IMG/VR virus record: IMGVR_UViG_3300032284_002910
Span: 1 to 29,767 of that record
Length of the DNA: 29,767 nucleotides
DNA from: a virus
Strand: one strand, 5' to 3'
A model generated the notes under the pieces. That model searched no databases. It saw nothing but the letters and a program-made list of their open reading frames with translations, and was not told the origin of the DNA. Of the stretch, positions 19,528 to 27,087 are shown piece by piece. Position 1 is the first letter of the stretch; every line of letters starts with the position of its first letter. Both the position numbers and the translations under genes were made by a program.

Positions 19528-21510
19528 CTATCCTAGCGCAATTGCAAGTGCAGTAGCAAAGTCTTGCGAAGCAAAAGTTCCGGTCTCATCTGGAATCGTC
19601 ATCGTACGGTTTGCTGTCAAAGTAGTAGGGGTAAATGTGACGGCGTAACTACTGGAGCCTCCTGCTCGGCCATTGAGAATAATGCCATCTTGCGTTGAGG
19701 TCTGCCTAAAAGTTTGCCCAGTGGTATTTGTAAAGGTATTGGCGCCCGTGAAAGCATTATTACTACCGAGGTAGGCAATGGTGCCCCCTGCCCCAAAGGC
19801 AATGGTGGATCCGTCTGTACCGGTAAATGTCAGCGTATTGGATGCTGTCAGGGTTTTACCATCAGCAACAGCCAAGGTTGACCCAGTGGCGGGAGCTGTA
19901 ATGGCCAATTTATTGATGCTGGTGGCTGATGCAACACCCAAGGTAGGAGTAACCAGGGTAGGTGATGTTGCAAGCACAACAGCGCCAGATCCTGTCACAG
20001 CCATAATCCCTGTTCCATTAATCTTCAGGACGTTACCGGTTGCCGCCGTATCAAAGGTCTTATTGGTTAAAATATCCGTTGTCGCCTTGCCAATTAATGT
20101 ATCAGTGGCAGCTGGCAACGTAAGGGAACCAGAGGCAATAGCAGAAGCAAGTAGAGAAGTGGTACCAGAGGTTGCGCCACTGAAGTTTGCTCCAGCGCTA
20201 CCAATTGTAGGTGTTACCAGGGAAGGAGATGTAGCAAAGACAAGGGAACCTGTCCCTGTTTCGTCGCTGATTACGCCTGCCAGTTGAGAAGATGTTGTAG
20301 AAGAGAAGAAGGAAAGGTTATTGGTGCTTAAAGCAATTGTCCCAGAAGCATCCTGCAGAGTGGCTGTACGAGTTGCGGTCGGATTAGTGACGACAAGTTT
20401 TGTCGAATTGACGCTTGATACGGTACCTTGAAATACCAGAGCGCTTGCGGTACCATCTAGGTATAAAGAATTGGCAGCACCTAGGGTTCCACCGTAGAGC
20501 GTCGTTGCTGTAAGGGATGTTAAACCAGCTACCGTACTTGTATTGCCACCAAGGGCAATGGAAGTGCTGCCGATCTGGATGTTGGAATTAGCTAGCTGGC
20601 TATTTGGAATTGCGCTAGTTCCAAATACTCCTGTACTGGAGCTATACGTTAAACCGGAGCCTACAGCGATGCTGAGACTTCCACGAATATTGGCATCAGT
20701 AACAACAGCAAAATCGTAATTGCCAGTTGAGCTGTTATAAGTGAGCGTGCCATACCCGGTACCTGTCGTAGAAGCGGAAAGAACCCCTCGGATATTGGCC
20801 GAAGTAACCACATTGTAAGTGATCGTCCCGGTACTGCTGTTGTAGCTAAGGCTGCCAAAACCTGTACCGCTATTGGCAACCGAAATTGAATTCAACAGCG
20901 CCAGGGTACCGCTGGCATCTGGTAACAGGATTGACCTTGTACCCGTAGGATCTATGACGTTAAGTGTTGTTTTGTTTGCATCAGCAGTTGCACCTTCAAA
21001 AATGATGCCAGTGCTTCCTAGGGTGATGCTGCTAGCTGCTCCCGCTGCACCTGAAATGATGTTGGTGCTTCCTGTTACCGTCGTAGCGGTAAGACTTGTG
21101 AGACCAGAAATGGTACTAGAAGAACCGCCAAGCGCAACCGTGGTACTACCAAATGTTACTGAGCTGTTTGCTAACTGGCTGTTGGGGATGGAGCTGGTAC
21201 CAAATTGACCTGTGCTCGTACTGTATGTAAGACCAGACCCCGATGCTACGCTGAGGCTGCCACGAATGTTTGCATCGGTAACAACCGTATAGGTGAATAA
21301 ACCAGTTAATGTGTTGTACGCCAGCGAACCATAACCTGTGCCACTATTACTTACTGAAAGCGCACCAAATACACGCGCATTGGTGTAGTAAAGGTTGCTG
21401 CCTTCAAGCAGGTCCGATGTTGTATTGCCGGCAAAATCTAACTTGTCAGTTGGCGTATTGACTTCTTGGAATAAACCGTTGACTAAAGCTAAGGGTTTTC
21501 TGGTTGCCAT
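19528..21510 (-). CDS. Long repetitive tail fiber (660 aa)
   Basis: Starts at ATG 21510 (MATRKPLALVNGLFQE) and is rich in Ser, Thr, Gly, Ala and Leu with beta-strand periodicity. An approximately 193-residue unit is duplicated: TDANIRGSLSVASGSGLTYS with FGTSSIPNSQLANS at 78-117 recurs as TDANIRGSLSIAVGSGLTYS with FGTSAIPNSQLANS at 271-310, each followed by GLTSLTATT and DASGT(L/I)AL. Further TFATSPSLVTPT repeats lie near 420 and 520. The C-terminal part (TIPDETGTFASQDF) is typical of fiber ends. Internal duplication points to lengthening of the shaft by recombination. The receptor is unknown. Confidence 0.85.
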   Translation of the reverse strand: MATRKPLALVNGLFQEVNTPTDKLDFAGNTTSDLLEGSNLYYTNARVFGALSVSNSGTGYGSLAYNTLTGLFTYTVVTDANIRGSLSVASGSGLTYSTSTGQFGTSSIPNSQLANSSVTFGSTTVALGGSSSTISGLTSLTATTVTGSTNIISGAAGAASSITLGSTGIIFEGATADANKTTLNVIDPTGTRSILLPDASGTLALLNSISVANSGTGFGSLSYNSSTGTITYNVVTSANIRGVLSASTTGTGYGTLTYNSSTGNYDFAVVTDANIRGSLSIAVGSGLTYSSSTGVFGTSAIPNSQLANSNIQIGSTSIALGGNTSTVAGLTSLTATTLYGGTLGAANSLYLDGTASALVFQGTVSSVNSTKLVVTNPTATRTATLQDASGTIALSTNNLSFFSSTTSSQLAGVISDETGTGSLVFATSPSLVTPTIGSAGANFSGATSGTTSLLASAIASGSLTLPAATDTLIGKATTDILTNKTFDTAATGNVLKINGTGIMAVTGSGAVVLATSPTLVTPTLGVASATSINKLAITAPATGSTLAVADGKTLTASNTLTFTGTDGSTIAFGAGGTIAYLGSNNAFTGANTFTNTTGQTFRQTSTQDGIILNGRAGGSSSYAVTFTPTTLTANRTMTIPDETGTFASQDFATALAIALG

Positions 21511-21512
21511 AT

Positions 21513-22040
21513 CTAACTCAGCTTTATTGGAGGATTAAGTTGAATGGAAAATTGAGTTGCCGTCACAGCCTGTCCAACATTGGTGACATACTTTCCGGCC
21601 CCACTTGGTGGCGTCGTTGTGATTAACCCAGCAGTACCCGCAGATAGATAATAATCGTTGCCTACACTCAATCCAGATGTTCCAAGGATACCAGCAACTA
21701 GGATTTGAATTAGATTTCCTGCTGTTTGTGTTTCGTTAGCAAATCCTGCAACATGAGCTTGCGCTTCCGTACCGTTAGCAATGGCCAAATATGCAAGTCC
21801 TGTCGAATGATTTAAGTAAACAGCCTGTCCTTGTGATATTGTTTCGCCAGCAAGTACCTTAAACCCTACATCCGGGGCCACATAAGCGGGAAACCCTTCT
21901 TTAAGGTCGATGATGGCATCAACAAGACCTCTATAATTGGGTGCGTACGGTTCCCGAGTCATTGCAAAGCCATTACCGGACATCAAGTCCACGAGTGCTT
22001 CAATCGCACCTACTATATTGGGATCGTAGGTAGCGGTCAC
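21513..22040 (-). CDS. Fiber or tail-associated protein (175 aa)
   Basis: Starts with GTG 22040 (MTATYDPNIVGAIEALVDLM). The N-terminal helical part (VGAIEALVDLM; LVDAIIDLKEGFP) looks like an attachment or trimerisation region. It is followed by a compact beta domain (FKVLAGETISQGQAVYLN; HVAGFANETQTAGNLIQI; YYLSAGTAGLI; GQAVTATQFSIQL) of the kind found in phage fiber and capsid-decoration proteins. It is the first gene after the divergent gap with the inverted repeat at 22060-22090. A 2-base gap to the long fiber downstream suggests coupled expression. Confidence 0.7.
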   Translation of the reverse strand: MTATYDPNIVGAIEALVDLMSGNGFAMTREPYAPNYRGLVDAIIDLKEGFPAYVAPDVGFKVLAGETISQGQAVYLNHSTGLAYLAIANGTEAQAHVAGFANETQTAGNLIQILVAGILGTSGLSVGNDYYLSAGTAGLITTTPPSGAGKYVTNVGQAVTATQFSIQLNPPIKLS

Positions 22041-22059
22041 ACCTGTACTTATTCTTGTT

Positions 22060-22090
22060 TTATTCTAAGTTGTTGAACCCATTAGAATAA
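22060..22090. repeat. Inverted repeat in a divergent promoter region
   Basis: TTATTCTAA (22060-22068) and TTAGAATAA (22082-22090) are perfect 9-base arms with a 13-base loop. They lie in the 71-base gap between a minus-strand gene starting at 22040 and a plus-strand gene starting at 22112. The dyad is well placed for an operator that controls both genes; an AT-rich terminator for upstream minus-strand transcription is an alternative. Confidence 0.55.
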
Positions 22091-22111
22091 GGGGAGCATA
22101 TTAAGTTCAAC

Positions 22112-22369
22112 GTGGGCCTAGATATTATTTTTGCAGCTGCTTCTGGGGCCGTTGGAGCATTTACCGGCATTACCAAGGCTTTTGCTGGCTTTCAAAATAA
22201 AATCGATCGGCGTCTGGAGCGCATTGAAGACGATTTGGATACCTTAGAGGATCGCGTCATCCGTGATTATGTTCTAAAAGAAGACTTTAGGCGTGAAATG
22301 GAATCCGTCCATAAAAAACTGGACCGTATCCTGGATTATTTGATACGAACCGGGGGATTGACAAGTTAA
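22112..22369 (+). CDS. Amphipathic/coiled-coil small protein, lone plus-strand gene (85 aa)
   Basis: Starts with GTG 22112 (MGLDIIFAAASGAVGAF). The first 28 residues are a Gly/Ala-rich hydrophobic helix (GAVGAFTGITKAFAGF) and the rest a charged coiled coil (DRRLERIEDDLDTLEDRVI; REMESVHKKLDRILDYLI). This one-helix-plus-coiled-coil plan resembles some phage membrane-associated lysis factors (for example XhlA-like) but no family is proved. AAGGGGAG lies 15 bases upstream of the GTG, so an upstream non-ATG start such as ATT at 22100 cannot be excluded. It is the only plus-strand gene in 17 kb of minus-strand genes. Its stop overlaps the next gene's end. Confidence 0.6.
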   Translation: MGLDIIFAAASGAVGAFTGITKAFAGFQNKIDRRLERIEDDLDTLEDRVIRDYVLKEDFRREMESVHKKLDRILDYLIRTGGLTS

Positions 22370-22791
22370 GTCGCCAGCCAAGACGAACTGGCTGAATCAT
22401 AAATATACATTTTGCTTAAAGATTTATCGTAGTGCAACTGCCCGTTAACGGGGTTAGATGGTTTGCCTACAAAAATAGATGCTACTGCTTTAGTGGTTTG
22501 CCAGGCAGAGCCATCATAAATCTTAAAAATTTGAGTGCTTACTGTATCTAGCCAGGATTCCCCCTTGGAGAGGCCTGTGTAGCCCGTTGGGAGAAGGTTT
22601 GGGGCCGTGCTCCCGATGAAGGTTGGACCAACCTTGATGAGCCCTGTACTGGGCGATGCGGTGTTGTCTGCAAAGTAAAGGCCAGGGTCGCCTGGGTTGT
22701 TGTTTACTGCAATCTCAGCTGGTCCCAACCGTGTCGGCAAAGGGCGATCGTATAAAAGTGAAGAGCGCCGACTTAAAACCTGTTCCGTCAT
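22366..22791 (-). CDS. Short fiber-like protein (141 aa)
   Basis: Starts MTEQVLSRRSSLLYDRPLP. The segment LPTRLGPAEIAVNNNPGDPG and LYFADNTASPSTGLIKVG is the fiber-head signature (the xx(L/I)RRG/LGxxE(I/L)AVN...P..PGLYF..N of several phage fibers). ESWLDTVSTQIFKIYDGSAW and LHYDKSLSKMYIYDSASSSW are two copies of a small W-ending beta module found in phage tail proteins. No enzyme motif is seen. The start comes 12 bases after the end of the 813-aa protein. Confidence 0.75.
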   Translation of the reverse strand: MTEQVLSRRSSLLYDRPLPTRLGPAEIAVNNNPGDPGLYFADNTASPSTGLIKVGPTFIGSTAPNLLPTGYTGLSKGESWLDTVSTQIFKIYDGSAWQTTKAVASIFVGKPSNPVNGQLHYDKSLSKMYIYDSASSSWLAT

Positions 22792-22803
22792 GGCAAAATG
22801 GGG

Positions 22804-25245
22804 TTAATCGTAGGTGCCGCAATCGATTACGGTGGGCTGAGCCGTAAGCGGATCGTAGGTGCTGCAATCTATTGTACTCATTGCAACCGCCGTCCCGGTA
22901 CCGGATCCAACCCCAGTGGCTTGAAATTCGATGTATTGGTTGTTGGATGCCGCGCCAATCGCCGTGAAATCCGTGGTTCCGACCGTATCGATGACATACC
23001 AAGCCCCGATGATGAAAGAACCTGCAGTTACTAGCGTATTAAGCGGATCCACGGGTAGACCATTCAAATATTGGCCGGAATCAATTAAACCAAATTGATA
23101 GTTATTGGTGTAATTGATTAACGGTTCATTTAAAAATCCAAATTTTGTACTAACAATGAGTGTTGGATTTAGGTTTACAACTTTGCTGACGACAGAAATC
23201 AAGCGTTGCGTGCTGTTTTGGAGGGTGCCATCGGCGGCTACAATGTTTCCATTTGCGTCCCGCTGGATATTATCTGTCAACAACGATGTGAGTATGTAAG
23301 GTTGATAATTGCCCGTGGATTGTGGTTGATTTTTGAAATCTTTTGTTTGCGCCGCGCCACGCCAATCTTTGCCCATCTTTAGCATGGCAAGCCGTTCAGC
23401 GCCTTGCTTGACGCGAGAATGCTCTTTCCTTAAGTTTGCGTAGAATAAATCCGCACCATCTCCAACCGGGTGATCACTTGGTTCCTTTATCCAAGCCGAA
23501 ACATAATCATGTTCTTTTAAATTTTGTACCGAACAGTAACCGGAAGTGGTTTGCGTATAGGGGTAAGCAATCGTAAAAGTGTTTGCATCTTGTACGCTGC
23601 TGATGCTGTACTGCCCGCTTAATACCAACCCACTTGTAACGACAAGTTGTACTTTTGTATTAGCTGTCAACCCGTGATTTAATGCTGTGATAATTACGCT
23701 AGTATCCCCTGATTGAACAAAAGATCCAGAGATGTTTAAAGGGGCGCTTCCCTCTTCATGCATCAAAGAAAAAAGGGAAGCGTAAATATGTTTGCACCAG
23801 CGCAATTGATAGTATTGCAATCCGGTGTAGCACGTATTCTGCTTATCCCCGTAATCTGGTAACTGATAGAAATCATTGCTTGCTACATAACCTAAATCAC
23901 TGAATACCCCAATATTTTCCCGCAAATTGGTGATACTGTCATCTTTGTTTAAGATTGTCCCAGGCTTAGTTGATGTGATGGCGCTTTGAGGGAATTTATT
24001 CTTACTATTGCTGCTGTAAAGATCATATGATTCTCGCCGTGTGTAATCCTGACAAGTGCATTGATAACGTAATTCTGTGGTAAGAAAATTGCCAACCAAA
24101 AAGCCGCGATGGGCTGGTGTGACAATGTCGGTAACCATGTCCATAGTTTTTGCCCCATAGCTATGGCTACGTTGGCAGACAATTTCGTTGTTTGTTACGT
24201 CAATATCCTTTACCGTATATCCTACATAATCGTCATAATTAAATTTCTCGATCAACCTATACACGATTGCGTTGCCACTGGTTGAACCATTTTCAATTGT
24301 TGTAACTGTAAAAGCAACATTAGAAGTTACCGTGATTAAATACAGCCCTGCAATAACTCCTCCTGTTGTCACATTTAAATTGATTTCATTTCCTGTGGCG
24401 AGACCATGAGGTGTGTTACATGTAACCGTAACCGTACTCCCGGTACGTGAATAAGTTGCAGTAATTCCTGGATCGGCCTCGCTAATACGATCGGTAATTC
24501 TCTCGCCAATCAACGAATTACTTGGCGCAGGCAAATAGCGAACCTTGGCTCTGGTTTCCGTCCAGCGGGGATCAGAAAATCCCGTGGATAGTGCAGCTGA
24601 AACATTACCTACGGTTGTTGCGCTAACTGCAGCAGTACACGTAAAGGTGTCATTGGTTTTTGAAGTGATGGGAAGCGTTGCGGTAGTAGCTGTGCCGCTA
24701 AGAAATGATAAATAAATGTTATCGCCAAGTTGATAACCGTGTCTAGGAAGGGAGACGGTAATTGCAAAACCTGATTGAGAATAGGGGGCTACAACAGCAT
24801 TTCCCAAATAACGTACAGCAAGAATGGGCAAGCCAAAATCATAGAAGTTTAGCGCATTGACGTCGCGCATGGCAACAATATGTTCGCCCGTCTCCACGGA
24901 GGAACTTGGGTACGTAAATAACCTTGCTGGGATAAAAATGCCAGGGTACTGCTGGAAGGCGCAATATGAACGATAGTCGCCTATATCTCCACGTTTGGTT
25001 GAAGCGGATGCAAACACACTTTGCATGACTGTATAAATTTCATATCCACGTCGCCAGCGTGCCCATAAAGAATCTCGGTCGTAAAAGCGGATACGGCTTT
25101 TAAACTCATCCTTATGTGGTGTAAATTTAAATGGGTTGTCTGCAACTCCGTAATTACTGAGTGCAGATATTTTGTCCCCAGGGTTATTAAATCCTTTTGT
25201 TATGCTGTCGTTGAATTTGCCGGTAAATCCGTCAAATTTTGCCAT
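22804..25245 (-). CDS. Large virion protein with three beta modules and a SWIM-like zinc motif (813 aa)
   Basis: Probably a tail or baseplate-type structural protein. Three copies of the module HG(L/Y)xxGxxIxL...(G)xY.(I/V)...(N)TFT lie at about 168-215 (HGYQLGDNIYLSF), 280-330 (HGLATGNEINLNV) and 524-570 (HGLTANTKVQLVV); a fourth is in the 256-aa protein upstream. Between modules two and three are C396-x-C398 (YQCTCQDYTRRE) and C484-x-H486 (RWCKHIYASLF), a CxC...CxH pattern like a SWIM zinc finger, with an 85-residue insert. The C-terminus has TVGTTDFTAIGAAS and GVGSGTGTA, common in phage tail proteins, and a duplicated IDC(S/G)TYD. The exact structural role is not known. Confidence 0.75.
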   Translation of the reverse strand: MAKFDGFTGKFNDSITKGFNNPGDKISALSNYGVADNPFKFTPHKDEFKSRIRFYDRDSLWARWRRGYEIYTVMQSVFASASTKRGDIGDYRSYCAFQQYPGIFIPARLFTYPSSSVETGEHIVAMRDVNALNFYDFGLPILAVRYLGNAVVAPYSQSGFAITVSLPRHGYQLGDNIYLSFLSGTATTATLPITSKTNDTFTCTAAVSATTVGNVSAALSTGFSDPRWTETRAKVRYLPAPSNSLIGERITDRISEADPGITATYSRTGSTVTVTCNTPHGLATGNEINLNVTTGGVIAGLYLITVTSNVAFTVTTIENGSTSGNAIVYRLIEKFNYDDYVGYTVKDIDVTNNEIVCQRSHSYGAKTMDMVTDIVTPAHRGFLVGNFLTTELRYQCTCQDYTRRESYDLYSSNSKNKFPQSAITSTKPGTILNKDDSITNLRENIGVFSDLGYVASNDFYQLPDYGDKQNTCYTGLQYYQLRWCKHIYASLFSLMHEEGSAPLNISGSFVQSGDTSVIITALNHGLTANTKVQLVVTSGLVLSGQYSISSVQDANTFTIAYPYTQTTSGYCSVQNLKEHDYVSAWIKEPSDHPVGDGADLFYANLRKEHSRVKQGAERLAMLKMGKDWRGAAQTKDFKNQPQSTGNYQPYILTSLLTDNIQRDANGNIVAADGTLQNSTQRLISVVSKVVNLNPTLIVSTKFGFLNEPLINYTNNYQFGLIDSGQYLNGLPVDPLNTLVTAGSFIIGAWYVIDTVGTTDFTAIGAASNNQYIEFQATGVGSGTGTAVAMSTIDCSTYDPLTAQPTVIDCGTYD

Positions 25246-25254
25246 GACAATTGA

Positions 25255-26025
25255 TCAATAGTAGCCGCCCTGTAAATTCACAAAGAAGCCGTTGGTAAGT
25301 GCGGTAGTGCCACCAACCGAAACATACAGAGAAGACCCGTTACCAATCAATAGCCCACGAGTTTTGGGGGATACCGTGCTATTGGTGCTGGTAAAATTAG
25401 CGCCAGCATGTACAACAGGTTGATTAACCAAAGGCAAGATGCTATTTAAAGTTAGGCTGTAATTAGCATTTGCAGCCACGCTGGGAATACTTACTGTAAA
25501 AAGAGGGAAAAATTGATTGGTGCTTGTAATGCTGCTCACGTTGACAAGGTAAAAACAAAAGTCCGTGGGAGGATAAAAAGTTACGTTACCGCTGGTGGTT
25601 AGCGTCGATGCGCTAACACCTGTAAAAGTATTTGCAGTGATTGCGGTAACCGTAAGAACTTCATCTACGCCACTACCTGTCGTGTAATCCAAATAGACCT
25701 TTTGACCAACTTGGAGATTATGGTTAGCGTAAGTAATTGTTAGCGCCGTACCAACTTGGTTATAAGTGCCACCTGAACCAGAAACTGGCGCAAAATAGTT
25801 ATTAGAAAATTGGCTGTATTGAAACCAAATTTCGTCAATATAGGCGCCACTGATGGAATTATCCGTACCTGCAGTATTTACATCAATGATTTGAGTGGCA
25901 TTACCAACCGCAGTTGGAATAAGGCTTGTGGCAAAAGATTGACCAGATGCAACCGTCACCAGTGTGCTTTTTAGCACCGGGCGGTCTATCATCATTGGTT
26001 GCCGGTTACAGGCGGTGCTTGCCAT
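25255..26025 (-). CDS. Virion structural protein with one beta module (256 aa)
   Basis: Starts MASTACNRQPMMIDRPVLKS. The middle part has YANHNLQVGQKVYLDYTTG and VDEVLTVTAITANTFTGV (about 98-140), the same module as the three in the 813-aa protein just downstream. The N-terminal ATSLIPTAVGNATQII and the C-terminal TTALTNGFFVNLQGGYY are beta-strand rich. The absence of catalytic motifs and the context point to a structural role, perhaps partner or fiber-base of the 813-aa protein. A near-palindrome CTTAGGTTCCTAAG (26029-26042) lies upstream of the start. Confidence 0.7.
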   Translation of the reverse strand: MASTACNRQPMMIDRPVLKSTLVTVASGQSFATSLIPTAVGNATQIIDVNTAGTDNSISGAYIDEIWFQYSQFSNNYFAPVSGSGGTYNQVGTALTITYANHNLQVGQKVYLDYTTGSGVDEVLTVTAITANTFTGVSASTLTTSGNVTFYPPTDFCFYLVNVSSITSTNQFFPLFTVSIPSVAANANYSLTLNSILPLVNQPVVHAGANFTSTNSTVSPKTRGLLIGNGSSLYVSVGGTTALTNGFFVNLQGGYY

Positions 26026-26070
26026 TATCTTAGGTTCCTAAGGTTTCTGGTTGTATTGTAGCGCAATCAA

Positions 26071-26232
26071 TTATTTCTTTTTGTTTCGCTCTTCAAGCTT
26101 GAGGCGGGCCTTCTTTACGGCCTCCTTGCGTTTCTCTTTATCGCTTTCCTTTGGCTCGTCATGGCTTTCTTTCTTTTCCCCTGCTTTCTTTTTAAAATGT
26201 GCAAGGAGTTCAGGCGGCATTTTTGAAGCCAT
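26071..26232 (-). CDS. Small highly charged Lys/Glu-rich protein (53 aa)
   Basis: A short frame filling the gap between the 256-aa and 75-aa genes. It starts MASKMPPELLAHFKKKAGEK and is almost entirely Lys, Glu, Asp and Arg after that (KESHDEPKESDKEKRKEAV; KKARLKLEERNKKK). The MPPELLxxFKKK opening recalls small conserved cyanophage proteins. Highly charged helical proteins of this sort can be DNA- or virion-associated. Same strand as its neighbours, with a plausible ATG and no overlap. Confidence 0.6.
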   Translation of the reverse strand: MASKMPPELLAHFKKKAGEKKESHDEPKESDKEKRKEAVKKARLKLEERNKKK

Positions 26233-26277
26233 TACAAACAATAAAAGGTTGCGCTACCTGTATTTTAATCCCAATAA

Positions 26278-26505
26278 TCAAAGCAGTGTCTGCTCCGCTG
26301 CACCAATATCAATGGTACCAGGGGGCGCAGGAGGCATCAATGGGGTGTAGTCTCCAGATAAATGTAAACCCCGGAAAATATTGGCACCTTCTCCTCCTAA
26401 CGCCAAGCTAAGTTGATCTCCCGCCATTCTGGTGCGATTTTCTGGTCGTCTGCCACGATGTCCAAAAAAAGAAGATTCAATTTGCCCGGAGCGGGTATGT
26501 GCCAT
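26278..26505 (-). CDS. Small basic/Gly-rich protein (75 aa)
   Basis: Starts MAHTRSGQIESSFFGHRGRR, followed by PENRTRMAGDQLSLALGGEG and LHLSGDYTPLMPPAPPG. The RMAGD stretch also occurs in the 177-aa protein next to it (SIRMAGDAFG), so the two may share a short interaction or targeting segment. Unknown function. It starts 5 bases before the stop of that gene and follows the charged 53-aa gene. Confidence 0.55.
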   Translation of the reverse strand: MAHTRSGQIESSFFGHRGRRPENRTRMAGDQLSLALGGEGANIFRGLHLSGDYTPLMPPAPPGTIDIGAAEQTLL

Positions 26506-26510
26506 TTTAA

Positions 26511-27044
26511 TTAGCCCGCTTGATTATCGTAAGTCTTCTGGTAACGCCTACCTGTATTTGGATCTACGTACGGATCATTTGCTACAGTACCGTCGCCACT
26601 GTCGTAATAATAGTTGTCACCGTTTTTTTGTACGGAAACATAGCTATCCGTGGGTGTTGCATCTGAAGGCGGATTCCACGCGGGCGTTGACGGGGGCGGA
26701 GGCGGTGCAGGAGCAGGTGGAGGTGGTGTCGGCGTTGTCGAAGGTTGGCTATCGGTAGTAAGGGTGGAATCTGTTGGCGCCTTATATGAAGCACCTTGTT
26801 GCGTATATTTGTTTGTACTTACATTTGTGTTGGCACCAAAGGCATCCCCAGCCATTCTTATAGAAGCTAGGTTAGTAGGATCAAGATTGGCAATAGCAAG
26901 CCTACTTTGTGCTTGTTGCGCATCGGAAGAAGGCAATGCAGATGCGATGTCAGGTGCAGAAACGGTTGGCAAAACCCTAGATGTTTGTTGTGAAGGGAGC
27001 TTTCGTCCCGCAAGCCCCGTTGCGCTACCGCTGGATTGTCCCAT
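26511..27044 (-). CDS. Proline-rich virion-associated candidate (177 aa)
   Basis: Starts MGQSSGSATGLAGRKLPSQQ. The N-terminal third is Ser/Ala/Leu-rich with SIRMAGDAFG at 61-70. A long Pro/Thr/Ala tract (about 101-126, TPTPPPPAPAPPPPP) is followed by a short tyrosine-rich C-terminal domain (SYVSVQKNGDNYYYDSGDGT; DPNTGRRYQKTY) that resembles a small repeat found in cell-wall-associated proteins. Pro-rich linkers are common in phage tail and lysis proteins. No enzyme motif is seen. Confidence 0.6.
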   Translation of the reverse strand: MGQSSGSATGLAGRKLPSQQTSRVLPTVSAPDIASALPSSDAQQAQSRLAIANLDPTNLASIRMAGDAFGANTNVSTNKYTQQGASYKAPTDSTLTTDSQPSTTPTPPPPAPAPPPPPSTPAWNPPSDATPTDSYVSVQKNGDNYYYDSGDGTVANDPYVDPNTGRRYQKTYDNQAG

Positions 27045-27087
27045 TTTAAATCTTAAACGTGCTCTTCATACCAATATAAGCCATTTC

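Noticed and set aside
26029-26042. CTTAGGTTCCTAAG near-palindrome
   Set aside because: Short, only 6-bp arms; too little to call an operator without copies elsewhere.
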